From Castellaniella sp034674885 (GTDB lineage Bacteria > Pseudomonadota > Gammaproteobacteria > Burkholderiales > Burkholderiaceae_B): DNA of 64,000 nucleotides. The stretch covers positions 9,590 through 73,589 of the forward strand of contig NZ_JAUCDS010000015.1 in NCBI RefSeq assembly GCF_034674885.1, given 5' to 3'. The notes under the pieces were generated by a model. That model ran no database searches. It had not been told where the DNA came from and was given only the letters and a program-made list of their open reading frames with translations. Shown here in pieces: positions 1 to 8,562 of this stretch (the stretch's first letter is position 1; the number at the start of each line of letters is the position of its first letter). A program made the translations under genes and the position numbers.

Positions 1-764
1 CGGGCATCGAGCAGATTGAATGTGTGGGCGGCCTTCAGGGTGGCTTCGTAGGCGGGCAGGGCCAGCGGGACTTCGATCAGGCGCCTGGCCTCGGTTTCGT
101 AGTCGTTGAAATGAGCGAACAGCATGGGCGTGGCGGCGTACTCGAAATTGTAGGTGGACTGTTCGACCTCGTTCTGGTGGAACACGTCGCGGTAGTGCAC
201 GCGGCGGCCATCGGGGGCTTCGGTCCAGACCAGGTCGTAGACGGATTCCACGCCTTGCAGGTACATGGCCAGGCGTTCCAGGCCGTAGGTGATCTCGCCC
301 ATGGTCGGGTTGCAGTCCAGGCCGCCGACCTGCTGGAAGTAGGTGAACTGCGTGACTTCCATGCCGTTGAGCCAGACTTCCCAGCCCAGGCCCCAGGCGC
401 CCAGCGTGGGGTTTTCCCAGTCGTCCTCGACGAAGCGGATGTCGTGCTGCTGCGGGTCGATGCCGACGGCCTTCAGGGACCCGAGATACAGGTCCAGGAT
501 GTTCAGCGGGGCCGGTTTCAGGACCACCTGGAACTGATAGTAGTGCTGCAGCCGATTCGGGTTGTCGCCGTAGCGCCCGTCCTTGGGGCGCCGAGACGGC
601 TGGACATAGGCCGCTCGCCAGGGTTCCGGGCCGATGGCGCGCAGGAATGTGGCGGTATGGGATGTCCCGGCCCCGACTTCCATGTCGTAGGGCTGCAGCA
701 GGGTGCAGCCCTGTCGGTCCCAATATTGCTGGAGCGATAAAATCAGTTGTTGGAATGTGAGCAT
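1..764 (-). CDS. glyQ: Glycyl-tRNA synthetase alpha subunit, 3' end cut by window edge
   Basis: This is the alpha chain of the class II, two-subunit glycyl-tRNA synthetase, which charges tRNA-Gly in the cytoplasm together with GlyS. The reverse frame opens at the ATG complementary to 762-764 (MLTFQQLILSLQQYW) and stays open for 254 codons to the left edge. Family-typical stretches are visible: QPYDMEVGAGT near residue 24, YVQPSRRPKDGRYG near 53, and QHYYQFQVVLKP near 73. The family is about 300 residues long, so roughly 45 C-terminal residues lie outside. glyS would be expected next on the same strand beyond the edge. A short inverted repeat (771-783) sits just upstream of the start. The gene is divergent from the enoyl-CoA hydratase gene, and the 96-base gap must hold both promoters. 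Confidence 0.95.
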   Translation of the reverse strand, partial: MLTFQQLILSLQQYWDRQGCTLLQPYDMEVGAGTSHTATFLRAIGPEPWRAAYVQPSRRPKDGRYGDNPNRLQHYYQFQVVLKPAPLNILDLYLGSLKAVGIDPQQHDIRFVEDDWENPTLGAWGLGWEVWLNGMEVTQFTYFQQVGGLDCNPTMGEITYGLERLAMYLQGVESVYDLVWTEAPDGRRVHYRDVFHQNEVEQSTYNFEYAATPMLFAHFNDYETEARRLIEVPLALPAYEATLKAAHTFNLLDA

Positions 765-860
765 GACGTGGCGGGTGACCCGCAAGGTTCGTATCCGAAA
801 CTCGGGTACAGTGCGGACTGCGCCCGAAACGGCCATTTTATCCACTTTGTCGGAGAACAC

Positions 861-1628
861 ATGAGCGAGTGCCTGGAAGTCCAGCGGCAGGACGATATCC
901 TGATCCTGCGCCTGAATCGGCCGCAGGCGCGCAATGCCGTCAATCTGGAAGCCGCGCAGGCCCTGGCCGCCGGCCTCGACAGGCTGGATGCCGACCCGGA
1001 CCTGCGCCTGGGCATCCTGACCGGCGCGGGCGGGCATTTTTGCGCCGGCATGGACCTGAAGGCCTTTGCCGCCACCGGCCAGCGCCCCTACGTCGGGGAT
1101 CGCGGCTTCGGGGGGCTGTGCGAACGCCCGCCGCAAAAACCCCTGATCGCGGCCGTCGAGGGCTACGCCCTGGCGGGTGGTTGCGAACTGGCCCTGGCCT
1201 GCGACCTGATCGTGGCCGCCCGCGACGCGAAGTTCGGTGTGCCCGAGGTCAAGCGCGGGCTGGTGCCGGGGTCCGGTGGCATGCTGCGGCTGCCTTCGCG
1301 CATTCCGTATCACGTCGCCATGGAAGCCGTGCTGACCGGCGACCTGTTCCCGGCGGAACGCTTCCACCAGCTGGGGCTGGTCAATCGCCTGGCCGATCCG
1401 GGCGGGGCGCTGGATGCCGCCCTGGCGCTGGCGCGCACCATCGCAGCCAACGGCCCACTGGCCGTGCGCACGGCGAAATCCATCATTTCACAATCGCGCA
1501 ACTGGCGCCCGGACGATATGTTCGATCTGCAGCGCCCGCGCATTGCCCACATTTTCACATCCGAGGACGCGCGCGAAGGCGCCACCGCGTTCGCCGAAAA
1601 ACGACCACCGGTCTGGAAGGGAAAATAA
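861..1628 (+). CDS. Enoyl-CoA hydratase/isomerase (crotonase family)
   Basis: A 255-residue crotonase-fold protein, predicted to hydrate or isomerise an acyl-CoA thioester. The oxyanion-hole segment is GHFCAGMDLKAF near residue 57, and a second glycine-rich segment, ALAGGCELALACD, lies near 104. Both usual catalytic glutamates appear conserved: E in GGCELA and E in VPEVKRG. The start is placed at ATG 861, behind GGAGA at 852-856, rather than an in-frame ATG at 747 that would add 38 non-homologous residues. The stop overlaps the fumarase start by one base (TAATG), so translation is coupled. The substrate is not defined by sequence; proximity to fumarase and a CitE-like lyase suggests CoA-ester metabolism. 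It could also be a dehydratase or isomerase of the same fold. Confidence 0.85.
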   Translation: MSECLEVQRQDDILILRLNRPQARNAVNLEAAQALAAGLDRLDADPDLRLGILTGAGGHFCAGMDLKAFAATGQRPYVGDRGFGGLCERPPQKPLIAAVEGYALAGGCELALACDLIVAARDAKFGVPEVKRGLVPGSGGMLRLPSRIPYHVAMEAVLTGDLFPAERFHQLGLVNRLADPGGALDAALALARTIAANGPLAVRTAKSIISQSRNWRPDDMFDLQRPRIAHIFTSEDAREGATAFAEKRPPVWKGK

Positions 1629-3151
1629 TGACCACCATCACCGAACACGATCTGATCCAATCGATTGAAGATGCCGTCCAGTTCATCAGCATCTATCATC
1701 CGCTGGACTACATCCACCATCTGGCTCGCGCCTACGAGGTCGAGGAAAGCCCCGCTGCCCGCGACGCGATTGCGCAGATCCTCACCAATTCACGCCTGTG
1801 CGCCGAAGGCCACCGGCCGATCTGCCAGGACACCGGCATCGTCAACGTCTTCATGAAGATCGGCATGGACGTGCGTTTCGACACCCGCCGCAGCCTGCAG
1901 GAACTCTGCGACGAGGGCGTGCGCCGGGGCTACACGAATCCCGACAACCCCCTGCGGGCCTCGGTGCTCGATGACCCGCTGTTCGCCCGGCGCAACACGC
2001 GCGACAACACGCCCTGCGTGCTGCAGGTCGAACTGGTGCCAGGCGACACCGTGGACGTCCAGGTGGCGGCCAAAGGCGGTGGCTCGGAAAACAAGACCAA
2101 GTTCGCCATGCTCAACCCCAGCGATTCGCTGATCGACTGGGTGCTGAAGACCGTGCCGCACATGGGGGCCGGCTGGTGCCCCCCCGGCATGCTGGGCATC
2201 GGGGTCGGCGGCACGGCCGAAAAGGCCATGCTGATGGCCAAGCAGTCGCTGATGCAGGACATCGACATGTACGAGCTGCTGCAGCGCGGCCCGCAGAACA
2301 AACTGGAAGAACTGCGCATCGATCTCTATCAGAAGGTCAATGCGCTGGGGATCGGCGCCCAGGGTCTGGGCGGCCTGACGACCGTGCTGGACGTCAAGAT
2401 CATGACCTGTGCGACGCACGCGGCGTCCAAGCCAGTCGCCATGATTCCCAACTGCGCCGCGACCCGCCACGTGCATTTCGTGCTGAATGGGAACGGGCCG
2501 GCCGCCCTGCAGCCGCCGGCCCTGTCCGAATGGCCGGAAGTCCACTGGAAACCCGACTACAAGGCCTCTCGCCAGGTCAACCTCGATACCCTGACGCGCG
2601 AAGAAGTCGCATCCTGGAAACCCGGCGAGCGCCTGCTGCTCTCCGGCAGCATCCTCACCGGCCGCGACGCGGCCCACAAGCGCATCCAGGACATGCTGGC
2701 GCGCGGCGAATCCCTGCCTGTGGACTTTGCGGGCCGGGTCATCTATTACGTCGGGCCCGTCGGTCCGGTGCGCGACGAGGTCGTTGGCCCGGCAGGCCCG
2801 ACCACGTCTACGCGGATGGATAAGTTTACCGATATGATGCTGGGGCAGACCGGCCTGCTGGCGATGATCGGCAAGGCCGAACGCGGCCCCGAGGCCATCG
2901 AATCCATCCGCCGGCACGGTTCGGCCTACCTGATGGCCGTGGGCGGTTCGGCCTACCTGGTGTCCAAGGCCATCCGTGCCGCGCGCGTGGTGGGTTTCGA
3001 GGATCTCGGCATGGAAGCCATCTACGAATTCCAGGTGCAGGACATGCCGGTGACGGTAGCTGTGGATTCTCAGGGGGTGTCCGTGCATACGACAGGGCCG
3101 CGGGAATGGCAGCAGCGCATCGCCGCCCGCATGGTAGCCGCCGGGGCCTGA
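1628..3151 (+). CDS. Fumarate hydratase, class I (iron-sulfur)
   Basis: A 507-residue class I fumarase, oxygen-sensitive, interconverting fumarate and L-malate in the TCA cycle. N- and C-terminal fumarase domains are present in one chain, as in E. coli FumA/FumB. Likely [4Fe-4S] ligands, judged from spacing in the family, are C66 (HRPICQDTG), C184 (AGWCPPG) and C276 (IPNCAATRH). The motif ENKTKFAMLNPSDS lies near 154 and the C-terminal domain has GPVGPVRDEVVGPAGPTT near 375. Its start overlaps the upstream hydratase stop. A 28-base gap leads to the CitE-like gene. A related tartrate dehydratase is possible, but the fused two-domain architecture favours fumarase. Confidence 0.93.
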   Translation: MTTITEHDLIQSIEDAVQFISIYHPLDYIHHLARAYEVEESPAARDAIAQILTNSRLCAEGHRPICQDTGIVNVFMKIGMDVRFDTRRSLQELCDEGVRRGYTNPDNPLRASVLDDPLFARRNTRDNTPCVLQVELVPGDTVDVQVAAKGGGSENKTKFAMLNPSDSLIDWVLKTVPHMGAGWCPPGMLGIGVGGTAEKAMLMAKQSLMQDIDMYELLQRGPQNKLEELRIDLYQKVNALGIGAQGLGGLTTVLDVKIMTCATHAASKPVAMIPNCAATRHVHFVLNGNGPAALQPPALSEWPEVHWKPDYKASRQVNLDTLTREEVASWKPGERLLLSGSILTGRDAAHKRIQDMLARGESLPVDFAGRVIYYVGPVGPVRDEVVGPAGPTTSTRMDKFTDMMLGQTGLLAMIGKAERGPEAIESIRRHGSAYLMAVGGSAYLVSKAIRAARVVGFEDLGMEAIYEFQVQDMPVTVAVDSQGVSVHTTGPREWQQRIAARMVAAGA

Positions 3152-3179
3152 TCCACGCTTTTCACGATAGGGGGATACG

Positions 3180-4019
3180 ATGCATGAAACCTTGATGCGC
3201 AGCGCGCTGTTCGTACCGGCCACCCGGCCGGACCGCTTTTCCAAGGCCATTGCCAGCGGCGCCGACGCCGTCATCGTCGATCTGGAAGACTCGGTGGCGC
3301 CCGATGCCAAATCCGCCGCCCGGGATGCGCTGGCCCGCCATGCGGCCGAGCATCCTCAGGATCGTCTGTGGGTGCGCATCAACGATGGCTCCACGTCGTG
3401 GTTCGAAGATGATCTGGCCCTGTGCCGCGAACTGCCTGCGGTGGCCGGGATCCTTCTGCCCAAGGCCCAGGCGGCCGACCACGTCTACAAGGTCTCCGGC
3501 GCCGGCAAGCCCCTGATTCCCATCATCGAATCGGCGCAAGGGCTGCGGGTGCTGGACAAGATCGCCGAGGCCAACGGCGTGGTCCGCCTGACTTTCGGCA
3601 TCCTCGACTTGATGGTGGAATTCGGCACCCGGCCGCAGACCGAAGGCGCCCAGCGCATCCTGGATCAGGTGCGCTTCCAGATCTTGCAGGCCAGCCGCAT
3701 GCACGGCCTGGCCGACCCCGTCGATACGATCTATGCGGATTTTTCCGACGAAGCCGGCCTGGAAGGCGCGGCCGTGCTGGCTCGCGACATGGGCTTTAGC
3801 GGCAAGCTCTGCATCCATCCCAAACAGGTGCCGGTGGTGCATCGCGTATATCGGCCCTTGCCCGAGGAACTCGACTGGGCGCGCCGCGTCGTCGAACACG
3901 CTGAACGCACGGGTGAATACGCCTTTCGTCTGGATGGCCGCATGGTCGATCGGCCCGTCATCGAAAGCGCCCGCCGGGTGCTGGAACGCGGTGGCCAGTA
4001 TGGGGCGCAATCGGAATGA
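3180..4019 (+). CDS. HpcH/HpaI-family CoA-ester lyase (CitE-like)
   Basis: A 279-residue TIM-barrel protein of the CitE/HpcH family. Members cleave or hydrolyse 3-hydroxyacyl-CoA esters such as citramalyl-, malyl- or citryl-CoA with Mg2+. Seen here are the N-terminal LFVPATRPDRF, the acidic DLEDSVAPDAK that contributes to the metal site, the PIIESAQGLRVLD segment, and SGKLCIHPKQV near the C terminus. A ribosome-binding site is not obvious; the sequence before ATG 3180 contains ATAGGGGGA. No citD or citF genes are adjacent, so a citrate lyase complex is unlikely; a stand-alone malyl- or citramalyl-CoA lyase or thioesterase is more plausible. The last four bases overlap thyA (ATGA), which is an unusual coupling. 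Confidence 0.85.
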   Translation: MHETLMRSALFVPATRPDRFSKAIASGADAVIVDLEDSVAPDAKSAARDALARHAAEHPQDRLWVRINDGSTSWFEDDLALCRELPAVAGILLPKAQAADHVYKVSGAGKPLIPIIESAQGLRVLDKIAEANGVVRLTFGILDLMVEFGTRPQTEGAQRILDQVRFQILQASRMHGLADPVDTIYADFSDEAGLEGAAVLARDMGFSGKLCIHPKQVPVVHRVYRPLPEELDWARRVVEHAERTGEYAFRLDGRMVDRPVIESARRVLERGGQYGAQSE

Positions 4020-5008
4020 AGGCGTACCTGGACCTGGTGCAGTCCATTTTCGACCAAGGGTCGTGGCAGGACAATCGCACCGGTGTGCGCACGCTCAGCC
4101 TGCCCGGCGCTTGCCTGCGCTTCGACCTGCGTGAAGGTTTCCCCGCCGTCACCACCAAGCGCCTGGCCTTCAAGTCCGCGATCGGCGAACTGGTGGGCTT
4201 TCTGCGCGCGGCTGACAGCGCAGCGGATTTTCGTGCCCTGGGCTGCCGCGTGTGGGACCAGAACGCCAATGAAAACCAGGCCTGGCTGGACAGCCCCTGG
4301 CGGGGCGGCCCCGACGATCTGGGGCCGGTCTATGGCGTGCAGTGGCGCCAGTGGCCCGCGTACAAGCTGATCGATCTGGACCAGCCGCGCGGCGCTGATC
4401 AGATCGCCGACGCCCTGGCGCGCGGCTATCGGCAGGTCAGTGTGATCGAAGACGCGACGGGAAAGGGCGGGTCCCGCCAGGCGCTGCTCTACAAGGCCGT
4501 CGATCAGTTGCGCCAATGCCTGGATACGCTGATGCGCGATCCGGGCAGCCGCCGCATCCTGTTCCACGGCTGGAACTGGGCGCAGATCGAGGAAATGGCC
4601 CTGCCGCCCTGCCACCTGCTGTATCAGTTTCTGGCCAACCCCACCACGCGCGAACTGTCCCTGTGCCTGTACATCCGCAGCAATGACGTGGGGCTGGGCA
4701 CGCCCTTCAACCTGGCCGAAGGCGCCGCCCTGACGCATCTGGTGGCGCGCCTGACAGGCTATACGCCTCGGTGGTTCACGTATTTCATCGGCGATGCGCA
4801 CATCTACGAGACCCACGTGGACATGCTGCGCGAACAGCTGCGCCGCGATCCCTATCCGGCGCCGCAGCTGCGCCTGTCCGACCGGATCCCCGCCTATGCC
4901 GATACCGGCGTCTACGCGCCGGAATGGCTGGAACGGGTCGAACCCGGAGACTTCACCCTGGAAGGATACCGCCACCACGCACCGTTGACGGCGCCGATGG
5001 CAGTGTAG
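4016..5008 (+). CDS. thyA: Thymidylate synthase
   Basis: A 330-residue thymidylate synthase that methylates dUMP to dTMP with 5,10-methylene-tetrahydrofolate. The phosphate-binding NRTGVRT is at residues 20-26, the catalytic cysteine is C199 in MALPPCHLLYQF, and the conserved SNDVGLGTPFN and YIGDAHIYETH-type segments follow (here FIGDAHIYETH). At 330 residues it is longer than the 264-residue E. coli enzyme, because of an insertion between about residues 85 and 150, as known for long bacterial ThyA forms. Its start overlaps the CitE-like gene by four bases, so it depends on translation of that gene. No folA is seen downstream; the next gene is convergent. Confidence 0.95.
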   Translation: MKAYLDLVQSIFDQGSWQDNRTGVRTLSLPGACLRFDLREGFPAVTTKRLAFKSAIGELVGFLRAADSAADFRALGCRVWDQNANENQAWLDSPWRGGPDDLGPVYGVQWRQWPAYKLIDLDQPRGADQIADALARGYRQVSVIEDATGKGGSRQALLYKAVDQLRQCLDTLMRDPGSRRILFHGWNWAQIEEMALPPCHLLYQFLANPTTRELSLCLYIRSNDVGLGTPFNLAEGAALTHLVARLTGYTPRWFTYFIGDAHIYETHVDMLREQLRRDPYPAPQLRLSDRIPAYADTGVYAPEWLERVEPGDFTLEGYRHHAPLTAPMAV

Positions 5009-5034
5009 GGTCTCGTACGGCGCCGCGCCGGGGC

Positions 5035-5457
5035 TCAGCCTTCGATGATCTCGATGGAATGGGTGATTTCCGCCGTCTTTTCCAGCATGGCGACGGCGGA
5101 ACAATACTTCGTGTGCGATAGTTCGACCGCGCGTTCGACGGCGGCGGCAGACAGGTTCTTTCCCGTGACCCGGAAGGCGAAGTGGATCTTGGTGAAAACC
5201 TTGGGTTCTGTATCGGCGCGTTCGGCGCTCAGCTTGACCTGACAGCCCGTGATGGCGTGGCGGCCGCGCTTCAGGATCAGCACGACATCGTAGGCGGCGC
5301 AGCCACCGGCGCCGGTCAGCACGGTTTCCATGGGGCGGGCGGCCAGGTTCTGTCCGCCGCCCTCCGGGGCGCCATCCATGGCCAGGACGTGGCCGCTGCC
5401 GGTGCGCGAAATGAACAGCATGCCCTCCGGGCCTTGCCAGTCTAGGGTGCATTCCAT
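5035..5457 (-). CDS. OsmC/Ohr-family protein
   Basis: A 140-residue OsmC-like protein. The family reduces organic hydroperoxides with two cysteines in a cytoplasmic homodimer. The two expected cysteines are present: C53 in TGAGGCAAYDVV and C119 in SHTKYCSAV, with E44 (PMETVL) upstream of the first, as in the family. The length fits a compact OsmC member. It converges on thyA with only 26 bases between the stops, and no clear terminator is visible in that gap. Its promoter must lie in the 197-base divergent interval shared with the oxidase operon. A YhfA-like OsmC protein of unknown role is an alternative to a true peroxidase. Confidence 0.85.
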   Translation of the reverse strand: MECTLDWQGPEGMLFISRTGSGHVLAMDGAPEGGGQNLAARPMETVLTGAGGCAAYDVVLILKRGRHAITGCQVKLSAERADTEPKVFTKIHFAFRVTGKNLSAAAVERAVELSHTKYCSAVAMLEKTAEITHSIEIIEG

Positions 5458-5562
5458 CGTGAGAGATCCTCGGGTCAGGTAGATGAAGGGGAAGGTGGGA
5501 CCGTGCAGCTGGAAGCCCTCATGAAAGATGGGGGTTTTTCCTATCTTGGATCCTGCACGGAT

Positions 5563-5576
5563 TTATCATAGATCAA
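5563..5576 (+). promoter_or_regulatory. Possible FNR/ANR-type half-site upstream of oxidase operon
   Basis: TTATCATAGATCAA has one perfect FNR half (ATCAA) and a weak left half against the consensus TTGAT-N4-ATCAA (7 of 10 positions). It sits 79 bases upstream of the preferred ccoN start. Oxygen-dependent control of cbb3-type oxidases by FNR/ANR proteins is common, so the site is plausible, but the match is only partial. Confidence 0.3.
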
Positions 5577-5654
5577 AACTAACGCTACAATCCTGGGTTG
5601 CCGAAGCCGGTCTATCGCCGGCTCGGGCGTCAATTGTCCTTCACTGGAAGCGCT

Positions 5655-7328
5655 GTGGATACCGTCACCGTACTACTCCTGACCTTTATCATGTCCGTGA
5701 CCGGACTGGGTATTTTTATCTGGTCCCTGCGACGGAACATGTTCGACGACAACCCCGCTGCGGCCGGGGTGATCTTTTCGACCGGCGAAATCGGCCACGT
5801 CGAAGATCCCTCCGCCACGCCTGAACAGCGAGCCGGCCTGCAGCAGGTCGTGACCGAGGGCGGCAAGGCCGTCATCGATCCGTCTCTGGCCGACAAGCTC
5901 AAGGCCGAGCTGACCGAACGCATGGAGGCCGACCAATCCACGGCCTACGTGACTTTCGTCTTCCTGGCCTGTGCCATCGTCTGGCTGGTGGCGGCCTCCA
6001 CGTTCGGCCTGATCAGTTCGATCAAGCTGCACAATCCCGAATTCCTGACTGAATACGCCTGGCTGACCTTCGGTCGCACGCGTACGCTGCACCTGAACAT
6101 GGTGGCCTACGGCTGGTGTCCGATGGCGGCCTTCGGGATCGCCATCTGGGTTCTGCCGCGCCTGCTGAAAACCCGCCTGTACGGCGGCCGCTTCGCGCTG
6201 CTGGGCTGCATGCTCTGGAACGCCGGCCTGATTGCCGGCCTGGGCGCGATCGCTGCGGGCATCAACGACGGCCTGGAATGGCTGGAAATCCCCTGGCAGG
6301 TCAGCATCCTGATCGTGATCGGCGGTTCGCTGATCGCCCTGCCGCTGGTGTTCACGCTGCGCAACCGCAAGGTCGATCACCTGTACGTGTCGATCTGGTA
6401 CATGGGCGCGGCGCTGTTCTGGTTCCCGGTGCTGTACCTGGTGGGCAAGGTGCCCGGCGTGCACTTCGGCGTGGAGCAGGCCACCATGAACTGGTGGTTC
6501 GGCCACAACGTGCTGGGCCTGTACTACACCCCGATCGCCCTGGCCTCGGTGTACTACTTCCTGCCCAAGATCATCGGCCGTCCGATCCAGTCCTACAACC
6601 TGTCGCTGATCGGCTTCTGGGCGCTGGCCTTTTTCTACGGCCAGGTCGGCGGCCACCACCTGGTCGGCGGCCCGGTGCCGCACTGGCTGATCACGCTGTC
6701 GATCGTCCAGTCCATGATGATGATCATCCCGGTGCTGGCCTTCTCGGTGAACCAGCACCTGACGATGCGCGGCCACTTCAAGACCATGTACTACTCGCCC
6801 ACGCTGCGCTTCATCGTGCTGGGCGCCATGATGTACACGGTCAGTTCCTTCGAGGGTTCCTTCGAAGCCCTGCGCAGCGTCAGCCGCGTGGCGCACTTCA
6901 CGCACTTCACCGTGGCGCACGCTCACCTGGGGCTGTATGCCTTCTTCTCCATCGTCATGTTCGGCGCCATCTATTTCGTGATGCCGCGCGTCATGTCCTG
7001 GGAATGGCCGCATCCGAAACTCATCATCGTGCACTTCTGGCTGGTGTTCGTCGGCATGATGGTCTACATCATCGGCCTGTCCATCGGCGGCTGGCTGCAA
7101 GGCCTGGCCATGCTGGATGCCGCACGACCGTTCATGGATTCGGTGCTGGTCACGATGCCGTACCTGGAAGCCCGCACGCTGGGCGGCACTCTGATGACGC
7201 TGGGCCACCTGGTCTTCGCCGTGCACTTCGTGCAGATGGCGCTGCGCTATGGCCGCAACCGCGTCGGTCCCGCCTTGTTGCATAAACGTAAGTCTCAGCC
7301 TGAAGTTCAGGCGATTGCAGGTGCCTGA
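5655..7328 (+). CDS. ccoN: cbb3-type cytochrome c oxidase subunit I with CcoS-like N-terminal extension
   Basis: The 557-residue catalytic subunit of a C-family heme-copper oxidase in the inner membrane. From position 115 on it reads like CcoN: H146 (low-spin heme ligand, RTLHLN), H284 (CuB, FGHNVLG), Y328 aligned with the cross-linked tyrosine, H334-H335 (CuB), E400 (SSFEG), and H422/H424 (AHAHLG; heme ligands). The first 90 residues are extra. They form a membrane helix followed by SLRRNMFDDNPAAAGVIF, which resembles the small assembly protein CcoS (helix, then FDD), and then a hydrophilic linker. GTG 5655 is preferred because GGAAG lies four bases upstream; TTG 5598 would add 19 residues. 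It is followed after two bases by ccoO. Confidence 0.92.
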   Translation: MDTVTVLLLTFIMSVTGLGIFIWSLRRNMFDDNPAAAGVIFSTGEIGHVEDPSATPEQRAGLQQVVTEGGKAVIDPSLADKLKAELTERMEADQSTAYVTFVFLACAIVWLVAASTFGLISSIKLHNPEFLTEYAWLTFGRTRTLHLNMVAYGWCPMAAFGIAIWVLPRLLKTRLYGGRFALLGCMLWNAGLIAGLGAIAAGINDGLEWLEIPWQVSILIVIGGSLIALPLVFTLRNRKVDHLYVSIWYMGAALFWFPVLYLVGKVPGVHFGVEQATMNWWFGHNVLGLYYTPIALASVYYFLPKIIGRPIQSYNLSLIGFWALAFFYGQVGGHHLVGGPVPHWLITLSIVQSMMMIIPVLAFSVNQHLTMRGHFKTMYYSPTLRFIVLGAMMYTVSSFEGSFEALRSVSRVAHFTHFTVAHAHLGLYAFFSIVMFGAIYFVMPRVMSWEWPHPKLIIVHFWLVFVGMMVYIIGLSIGGWLQGLAMLDAARPFMDSVLVTMPYLEARTLGGTLMTLGHLVFAVHFVQMALRYGRNRVGPALLHKRKSQPEVQAIAGA

Positions 7329-7330
7329 TC

Positions 7331-7966
7331 ATGGAAAGCGAATACAAACTCCTTAGCGGGGCGATGGTGACCCTCGCCCTGGCCACCGCCACGCTGGTCG
7401 TGCTGCCCTACATGCAGCTGTCGGACGTGCAGCCTTCGCCGGGTCTGAAACCCTATACCGAACAGCAGTTGCGCGGCCGCCAGGTCTACATCGAGATGGG
7501 TTGCGTCTACTGCCACTCGCAGCAGCCGCGCAGCCAATCCATGGCGCCCGACTTCCAGCGCGGCTGGGGTCGTGCGCCGGTGGCGGGCGACTATTACTAC
7601 GACCATCCCCACCTGCTGGGCACCATGCGCACCGGGCCGGATCTGTTCAACATCGGCGCTCGCCAGCCCAGTGTGGACTGGAACCTGGGCCACCTGTACG
7701 AACCCCGCGCCTACACGCCACACAGCAACATGCCGGCCTTCCCCTTCATGTTCAAGCTCAAGGACAAGGCCGAGGCCGGCGACAAGGTCGTCAATCTGCC
7801 GCCCAGCTACGCGCCGGCCAACGGCCAGGTCGTCGTGGCCACGCAGGAAGCGCTGGATCTGGTCGATTACCTGATCGGTCTGAATCATACGTATCCGATC
7901 AATCCTGACGCCCTGTTGCCGACGTTGCCCGAGCAGCCTGCCGCAGCTGAAGGAGCCAAGAAATGA
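7331..7966 (+). CDS. ccoO: cbb3-type oxidase monoheme subunit II
   Basis: A 211-residue membrane-anchored cytochrome c that passes electrons to the CcoN active site. One N-terminal membrane helix (about residues 10-28) precedes the heme-binding CVYCH at 58-62. The characteristic GRQVYIEMGC and QQPRSQ segments follow, and the axial methionine is probably in PHSNMPAFPF. Length and motifs fit CcoO. It starts two bases after the ccoN stop and its last four bases overlap the next gene (ATGA), giving a coupled three-subunit block. Confidence 0.93.
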   Translation: MESEYKLLSGAMVTLALATATLVVLPYMQLSDVQPSPGLKPYTEQQLRGRQVYIEMGCVYCHSQQPRSQSMAPDFQRGWGRAPVAGDYYYDHPHLLGTMRTGPDLFNIGARQPSVDWNLGHLYEPRAYTPHSNMPAFPFMFKLKDKAEAGDKVVNLPPSYAPANGQVVVATQEALDLVDYLIGLNHTYPINPDALLPTLPEQPAAAEGAKK

Positions 7967-8547
7967 GCAACAAATTCACGCAACAGCGCCGCGAGCAGCC
8001 GGAACCCGTCGAAGGCAGCCGGCCGATCCCCAAGGTCGTGCTGGGCATCATCGGGATCTTGCTGATCTGGGCCGTCTGGCATCTGTACGTCTCGTACACG
8101 CCCATGCCGCCGTCGGTGGGCGATGACCGCGTGGCGGCCGACTTCGCCGTGCCGACCAAGGCCGATGGCGGGCAGCTGTACACCGCCAATTGCGTAGCCT
8201 GCCACCAGGCCACCGGCGCGGGCGTGCCGGGTGTGTTCCCGCCCCTGTCCAAGTCCGAATGGGTGGATGCGGAAGATGCAGGCGTCATGGTGCGCATCGT
8301 GCTGCATGGCATCCATGGTCCGTTGACTGTCGAAGGCGCCAAGTACAACGGCGAAATGCCGCACTTCCAGGACAAGTTCTCCGACGAGGAAGTCGCGGCC
8401 ATCGTCAGTCATGTGCGCACCAGCTTCGGCAACTCGGCATCCACGATCGACGCGCAGTTCGTCGCCAAGGTCCGTGCCGACACCAAGGATCAGACCACGC
8501 CCTGGAAGGGCGACGAAGACCTGCGCCCGCTGCTGGAAAAGAAATAA
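7963..8547 (+). CDS. Monoheme c-type cytochrome in the CcoP position
   Basis: A 194-residue membrane-anchored cytochrome c occupying the place of CcoP. A single helix (about 24-45) is followed by one heme motif, CVACH at 77-81, with a likely axial Met at 132 (GEMPHF). Canonical CcoP proteins have two heme motifs and are about 300 residues, so this is a shortened, one-heme version. The domain itself is a class I cytochrome c of the type also fused to other oxidases. The C-terminal tail (150-194) is charged and lacks recognised motifs. No ccoQ is seen. It probably accepts electrons from soluble cytochrome c and hands them to CcoO. Confidence 0.85.
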   Translation: MSNKFTQQRREQPEPVEGSRPIPKVVLGIIGILLIWAVWHLYVSYTPMPPSVGDDRVAADFAVPTKADGGQLYTANCVACHQATGAGVPGVFPPLSKSEWVDAEDAGVMVRIVLHGIHGPLTVEGAKYNGEMPHFQDKFSDEEVAAIVSHVRTSFGNSASTIDAQFVAKVRADTKDQTTPWKGDEDLRPLLEKK

Positions 8548-8562
8548 GCGGGCAGGGTCGTC

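Noticed and set aside
1..740. A forward frame of 238 codons at the left edge
   Set aside because: It is the complement of glyQ, whose reverse-strand translation is clearly homologous to glycyl-tRNA synthetase alpha.
5673..7283. A 536-codon open frame antisense to ccoN, rich in His, Gln, Asp and Arg
   Set aside because: Typical complement of hydrophobic GC-rich membrane-protein codons; no domain pattern, no ribosome-binding site, and ccoN on the other strand is unmistakable.
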